A stretch of DNA of 9,995 nt from an uncultured Steroidobacter sp. (GTDB lineage: Bacteria > Pseudomonadota > Gammaproteobacteria > Steroidobacterales > Steroidobacteraceae). The notes under the pieces are model-generated. The model was given only the letters and a program-made list of their open reading frames with translations. It did no database searches and had not been told where the DNA came from. This document shows positions 5,908 through 9,995 of the stretch, piece by piece. How positions within the stretch are numbered: the first letter of the stretch is position 1; every line of letters starts with the position of its first letter. The translations under genes were made by a program, and so were the position numbers. The DNA lies in NCBI GenBank assembly GCA_946478975.1, contig CAMLEO010000270.1, forward strand, positions 1 to 9,995, written 5' to 3'.

Positions 5908-7046
5908 ACCGCATCCTCCCGAGCATACGGAAAGATCAGCCGGGCGCAAAATTCAGCCTCGGTCTGCTCGGTCTCCAGCCGGCCGCGGCCGGGCCAGGCC
6001 AGCGCCAGCCGCTGGCGGATGTTTTCGAGCGCCATGCGATTGCCTTCGCGCTCGGAGTAGCCGCTCTGCGCCAGGATCGGGTTGCGCACTTCGATGTGAA
6101 CCAGGGATTCGTCGCGCCGTCCGAGGATCGAAACCTCGCCGCCGCGAGGCAATGTTTCGATGCCGTGATACACGGCGTTTTCCAGCAGCGGCTGAATCAT
6201 CAGGCTCGGCACCAGCGCGCGCATCGGCAAGTCATCGATCTCCCAGCGCACGGTCAGTCGATCGCCGAGGCGCAGCTGTTCGATGCGCTGGTGAGTGCGC
6301 GCGATCTCGATTTCTTCTTTCAAGGTAATGCGCGTGCTGGCATCGCTCAAACTGGCACGAAACAGATCCGCCAGGTCCTCCACCGCCTGCTCGGCGCGTT
6401 CCGGGCTGGTGCGCGTGAGCGCGGCGATGGTGTTCATGCTGTTGAACAAAAAGTGCGGACGAATGCGGGCTTGCAAGGCGCGAATGCGCGCCAGCGCCTC
6501 TTGTTCGATGCTGCGCTTCCATTCGGCGCTGACATAGAAATAACGCAGCGCCAGTGCGCTGACGATGAAGCCGACGCCGATGTTTCTCAGCACGAAGCCG
6601 GCATGCTGCTGCGGAAAGAAACTCACATTGCCGGCCGCCTCGGTGCCCCAGATCTGCGACTCCGGCCCCCAGATCTGCCCGACGCGAAACACGATCTCCG
6701 AAACGATGCCGATGTTGGCGACGAGCAGCGCGATCGCGACCATGGCTGCGCGCGCCGGCGACATTGTTTGCAACCACGGACGCGCTCGACACAACAGCGC
6801 CGCGCAGGTGAGCCCGATCCACAATAGAAACATCGAGCCGCCGGCAAGGTCGGCCCAGAAATTATCGTGCAGGGCCTGCCGTGCCAGCGCGATCACCAGC
6901 GCCACCAGCTCCGCAATCAAAACGACGGCGAAGACCGCAGGCGAGGCGCAGAAATCCGGAAGAAAGAACGTCGGCGCGCTGGCCGGCGAAACGGGGGACC
7001 CGGACGATGGCAACGAGGCGCGAGTATCTGGAGCGGACGCCGCCAT
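5898..7046 (-). CDS. algZ: LytS/AlgZ-type sensor histidine kinase
   Basis: A 382-residue membrane sensor kinase and presumed partner of the adjacent AlgR. After a Ser/Pro-rich start there are about four hydrophobic segments (near 36-57, 63-86, 98-121 and 148-171), a linker helix, and a His_kinase-family (LytS-like) catalytic region. The phospho-acceptor is H198 in ARIRPHFLFNSMNTIAAL. The ATP-binding N-box is IQPLLENAVYHGIE (N290), followed by a glycine motif near GNRMALENIRQRL (335-347). The ATG at 7046 is the first start in frame, 12 bases after the dehydrogenase stop with no clear Shine-Dalgarno. The last residues and the TAG are contributed by the inverted repeat, so the extreme C-terminus may have been altered by that element. 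A seven-residue tandem repeat lies in the third loop. Signal and targets are unknown. Confidence 0.9.
   Translation of the reverse strand: MAASAPDTRASLPSSGSPVSPASAPTFFLPDFCASPAVFAVVLIAELVALVIALARQALHDNFWADLAGGSMFLLWIGLTCAALLCRARPWLQTMSPARAAMVAIALLVANIGIVSEIVFRVGQIWGPESQIWGTEAAGNVSFFPQQHAGFVLRNIGVGFIVSALALRYFYVSAEWKRSIEQEALARIRALQARIRPHFLFNSMNTIAALTRTSPERAEQAVEDLADLFRASLSDASTRITLKEEIEIARTHQRIEQLRLGDRLTVRWEIDDLPMRALVPSLMIQPLLENAVYHGIETLPRGGEVSILGRRDESLVHIEVRNPILAQSGYSEREGNRMALENIRQRLALAWPGRGRLETEQTEAEFCARLIFPYAREDAVGG
6636..6677 (-). repeat. 21-bp in-frame tandem repeat in algZ
   Basis: Two adjacent 21-base units encode QIWGPES then QIWGTEA (residues 124-137). The 12-base core CCCCAGATCTGC recurs at 6646 and 6667. 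They lie in the loop after the third hydrophobic segment. The repeat keeps the frame and probably arose by local duplication. Confidence 0.75.
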
Positions 7047-7058
7047 GTGCGGTGAGCG

Positions 7059-7976
7059 TTACGGCTTGTTTTTCGGCGCGTCGCTCAGGCCATCTTTGGC
7101 AGCTGCGAACAGCGCGTCCTTGAGCCGGAACAGCGTGGAAATGTCTTCGTCGCCGTGACCTTGGTCGATGAGCCGGCGGTAGTGAACCAGCGTCATCTCG
7201 ATCAGCGGCAATTGCACGCCGTGGCGAGCGGCCATCGCGCGGCAGATCTTCAGATCTTTTTCATGCAGCTTGACCCGGAAGCCGGGCGGATAGCTGTCGC
7301 GCAGAATGTTTGGTGCGCGATTCACGAAGTACCAGCTGGAGCCGGCGCCCTTGCCGAGCGTTTCGATCAGGCGGTCGAGCGGCAGGTCCTCGGACTTCGC
7401 AAACGCCATCGCTTCGGCGACGGCCTGAATCACACCGGCGCACATGATCTGATTGGTGGCTTTCGCGGCCTGACCGGAGCCGCTGGCGCCGAAATGCGTA
7501 ACGGTCTTGCCCATCGCTTGCAGCACGGGCCTGGCGCGTTCGAACGCTTGTTCGTCGCCGCCGACCATGATGGCGAGCGTGCCGTCGCGCGCGCCTTCGG
7601 TGCCGCCGCTGACCGGCGCGTCGAGAAAATGAGCTCCGGCATTGCGCACGCGGTGAGCAGCGATGCGAGCGGTATCAGCACTGACGGTGGAGCAATCGAT
7701 GACGATGGTGTCGCGCTGGAGGGTTGGCAGCAGCTCGTCGATCACATGGAGCACGTCCGCGTCGGCGGAGACGCACACGACGATGACGTCGCACAGCGCG
7801 GAGATGTCGGGAAGCTTTTCGACCGCGCGGCAGCCTGTTTCCTGCGCGAGTGCAGTCGCTTTCTCGGCCGTGCGATTCCAGGCGGCGCTCAGCAGGCCGT
7901 GCTTGTGGAGGTTGCGCGCCATGCCCAGGCCCATCGCGCCCAAGCCGACGAATCCTGCGCGCAAGGTCACTGGCAC
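7059..7976 (-). CDS. NAD(P)-dependent beta-hydroxyacid dehydrogenase (3-hydroxyisobutyrate dehydrogenase/tartronate semialdehyde reductase family)
   Basis: A 305-residue cytoplasmic oxidoreductase of the beta-hydroxyacid dehydrogenase family, which interconverts small 3-hydroxy acids and semialdehydes. The Rossmann motif is GFVGLGAMGLGMARNL (8-23). NRT at 34-36 after the second strand suggests NADP(H) preference (inference). The substrate signature is DAPVSGGTEGARDGTL (119-133), and the catalytic lysine is K172 in GSGQAAKATNQIM. KGAGSSW (209-215) and the C-terminal KDLKICRAMA helix also fit. The exact substrate (3-hydroxyisobutyrate, tartronate, glyoxylate or succinic semialdehyde) cannot be told from sequence. 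The GTG at 7976 overlaps the DUF4124 gene by ten bases; a second GTG at 7970 would overlap by four as GTGA and is also possible. No metabolic partner genes lie nearby, so its place between a DUF4124 gene and algZ is unexplained. Confidence 0.93.
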   Translation of the reverse strand: MPVTLRAGFVGLGAMGLGMARNLHKHGLLSAAWNRTAEKATALAQETGCRAVEKLPDISALCDVIVVCVSADADVLHVIDELLPTLQRDTIVIDCSTVSADTARIAAHRVRNAGAHFLDAPVSGGTEGARDGTLAIMVGGDEQAFERARPVLQAMGKTVTHFGASGSGQAAKATNQIMCAGVIQAVAEAMAFAKSEDLPLDRLIETLGKGAGSSWYFVNRAPNILRDSYPPGFRVKLHEKDLKICRAMAARHGVQLPLIEMTLVHYRRLIDQGHGDEDISTLFRLKDALFAAAKDGLSDAPKNKP

Positions 7977-8428
7977 AGCACGTCCATCGAAGCTTTCGCC
8001 GAGGCCCGCGCGGCGTCGAGCTCGTCGGAAGTGAGATAGCGGCGCTCGCCGTCGGCGCCCTGTTCGTACAGCTTTTGCGAGTTCATGTACTTATCGTAAC
8101 GCTCGCGAGCTTTAGCGCAACGTTCGGCTTTGTCCTTGGCGGAGAACTGCGCGGCATCCTTTTGATCGGCGGCCTGATTGCGGGCTTGCTGCTGCTGTTG
8201 AGAGGCGGCGGTCTGCTGTTTCTGCTCGGCTGCCTGGCGCTCCTGCACGGCGACGGTATCGGTCCGCTGCGATTTCACGTTCAGGCGCTCGGCCGGCAGT
8301 TCCGGCGGCTTGTCCGTGTAGTGGATGTTGCCTTTCTCGTCCTTGTACTTGTACACGTCCGCGGCAGCCGTGCCGGCGGCGGCCAGCGTGGCCCCAGTGA
8401 ATGTCACCAACAGGAAGGACTTGAGCAT
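7967..8428 (-). CDS. Secreted DUF4124 domain protein with Gln-rich linker
   Basis: A 153-residue exported protein. A signal peptide (1-23, hydrophobic LLVTFTGATLAAAG) ends in an AAA-D cleavage-like site. The DUF4124 domain follows immediately (DVYKYKDEKGNIHYTDKPP, 24-42), a short beta-rich module found in many gammaproteobacterial periplasmic proteins. A glutamine/alanine-rich linker (about 62-95, with a run of five Q) leads to a charged helical tail. C104 and C152 are the only cysteines after the signal and could form a disulfide. The ATG at 8428 has GGAG five bases upstream. It starts 18 bases after the glnK stop, so it is probably co-transcribed with glnK. Function is unknown; periplasmic location is inferred. 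Confidence 0.88.
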   Translation of the reverse strand: MLKSFLLVTFTGATLAAAGTAAADVYKYKDEKGNIHYTDKPPELPAERLNVKSQRTDTVAVQERQAAEQKQQTAASQQQQQARNQAADQKDAAQFSAKDKAERCAKARERYDKYMNSQKLYEQGADGERRYLTSDELDAARASAKASMDVLCQ

Positions 8429-8446
8429 GGCGTCTCCGCTGCTTAC

Positions 8447-8974
<528 letters not shown>

Positions 8975-9995
8975 TTAGAGGCTGTAGCCCCGCTCGCCGT
9001 GCTCGGTGGTGTCCAGACCTTCGGTTTCGACTTCGTCGCTGACGCGCAGGCCGATCACCACATCGACCAGCTTGAACGCGATGAAGGCAACGGCGCCCGA
9101 CCACACGATCGTCGTGAGCACGCCCCACAGTTGCGAAGTCACCTGCGCACCCATGCCGGCGTAGCCCCAGGTGCCCGCGACGTAGTCATAGATGCCGGTG
9201 CCGCCGAGCGAGGGGCTGTTGAACACGCCCGTCAGCAGTGCGCCGAGGATGCCGCCGACGCAGTGGACGCCGAACACGTCCAGCGAGTCGTCGTAACCGA
9301 GCGCCGCCTTGAGCTTGGTCACCGAGAACAAGCAGATCACGCCGGCCAGCAAGCCGATGACGAGCGCGCCCATCGGGCCGACCCAACCGCACGCCGGAGT
9401 AATCGCAACGAGGCCCGCGACCGCGCCAGAAGCTGCACCCAGCATCGTCGGGGTGCCACGGAAAATCCACTCAGCAAACGTCCACGCACAGACCGCGGCG
9501 GCGGTGGCGAGGAAGGTGTTGATGAACACCTGGCCGGCGAAGCCATTCGCTTCCAGGTTCGAACCGACGTTGAAGCCGAACCAACCCACCCACAGCAGCG
9601 CCGAGCCGACCATGATCAGCGGCACGTTGTGCGGCGTCATTGCAGTCGTGCCATAGCCTTTGCGCTTGCCGACCAGCAGACAGCCGACGAGACCCGCGAT
9701 GCCGGCGTTGATGTGCACAACCGTGCCGCCCGCGAAGTCGAGCGCGCCTTTTTGGAACAAGAAGCCGGCAGTCTTCGTGGCAGCCTCGGCAGCAGCCGCG
9801 TCCGTGTACGCATCCGGACCCGCCCACCACCAGACCATGTGCGCGATCGGCAGGTAGGCGAACGAGAACCACAGCACCATGAACAGCATGATCGCGGAGA
9901 ACTTCATACGCTCGGCGAAGGCACCGACGATCAGGCAGGGCGTGATCGCGGCAAACGTCATCTGGAACGCGGCGTACACATATTCAGGCAGGTAG
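8975..9995 (-). CDS. amtB: Ammonium transporter AmtB, 5' end cut by window
   Basis: The frame is open to the right edge: 339 complete codons plus the stop are visible, and roughly the first hundred residues are missing. It is an Amt-family inner-membrane ammonium channel. In fragment numbering the Phe gate is F10/F14 in YAAFQMTFAAITPCLIVGAF. W55 follows IAHMV, the essential Asp is D86 in ALDFAGGTVVHINAG, and the pore histidines are H94 and H244 (FGVHCVGGILGALLTG). The C-terminal tail (GLRVSDEVETEGLDTTEHGE) is the cytoplasmic arm that contacts GlnK. Between W55 and D86 there is an Ala-rich stretch about 19 residues longer than in E. coli AmtB. The gene ends in a strong terminator before glnK, so gene order is amtB then glnK, the reverse of the common glnK-amtB. 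Confidence 0.96.
   Translation of the reverse strand, partial: YLPEYVYAAFQMTFAAITPCLIVGAFAERMKFSAIMLFMVLWFSFAYLPIAHMVWWWAGPDAYTDAAAAEAATKTAGFLFQKGALDFAGGTVVHINAGIAGLVGCLLVGKRKGYGTTAMTPHNVPLIMVGSALLWVGWFGFNVGSNLEANGFAGQVFINTFLATAAAVCAWTFAEWIFRGTPTMLGAASGAVAGLVAITPACGWVGPMGALVIGLLAGVICLFSVTKLKAALGYDDSLDVFGVHCVGGILGALLTGVFNSPSLGGTGIYDYVAGTWGYAGMGAQVTSQLWGVLTTIVWSGAVAFIAFKLVDVVIGLRVSDEVETEGLDTTEHGERGYSL

Noticed and set aside
7155..8039. Plus-strand open frame of 294 codons opposite the dehydrogenase
   Set aside because: The opposite strand carries all the beta-hydroxyacid dehydrogenase motifs; this frame has none and mirrors its codon bias.

Overview
The window is GC-rich, densely coded bacterial chromosome of ordinary housekeeping character. 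The gene set points to a gammaproteobacterium: AlgZ/AlgR-type two-component genes near hemC-hemD-hemX, a YqjD/YqjE/YqjK membrane trio, and GlnK/AmtB. The algZR-hemC neighbourhood is known from Pseudomonas and Xanthomonadales relatives. I cannot fix the genus; a Xanthomonadales/Nevskiales/Steroidobacter-like organism is a guess. There are no tRNA or rRNA genes, insertion sequences or CRISPR arrays. No intergenic stretch exceeds about 190 bases.

Layout. Positions 1-3908 (minus strand) hold a tightly packed cluster transcribed leftward: an AI-2E family membrane protein, hemC, hemD and the start of hemX, which runs off the left edge. The first three are joined by 4-base stop/start overlaps. hemC and hemD make uroporphyrinogen III, the first macrocycle of the heme pathway. 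A 145-base divergent promoter region (3909-4053) separates this cluster from a plus-strand trio (4054-5086) encoding YqjD (DUF883), YqjE (holin-like) and YqjK, small stress-type inner-membrane proteins. The trio converges tail to tail, with a 7-base overlap, on a long minus-strand run: amtB (partial, right edge), a strong terminator, glnK, a secreted DUF4124 protein, a beta-hydroxyacid dehydrogenase, algZ and algR.

How the genes work together. AmtB and GlnK are the ammonium channel and its PII regulator. AlgZ and AlgR form a LytS/LytTR-type sensor-regulator pair. In Pseudomonas algZR sits directly before hemC; here the yqjDEK trio and the AI-2E gene lie between the two blocks.

The most interesting structure is the algZ-algR junction. 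A perfect 22-bp inverted repeat made of TAACCSC-type heptamers supplies the algZ stop codon and lies directly against the algR start, replacing any Shine-Dalgarno sequence. A possible 20-codon leader ORF begins just inside one arm, is read through the other, and ends in an ATGA overlap with algR. I see no wholly new multi-gene system; this junction is the best candidate for undescribed regulation.
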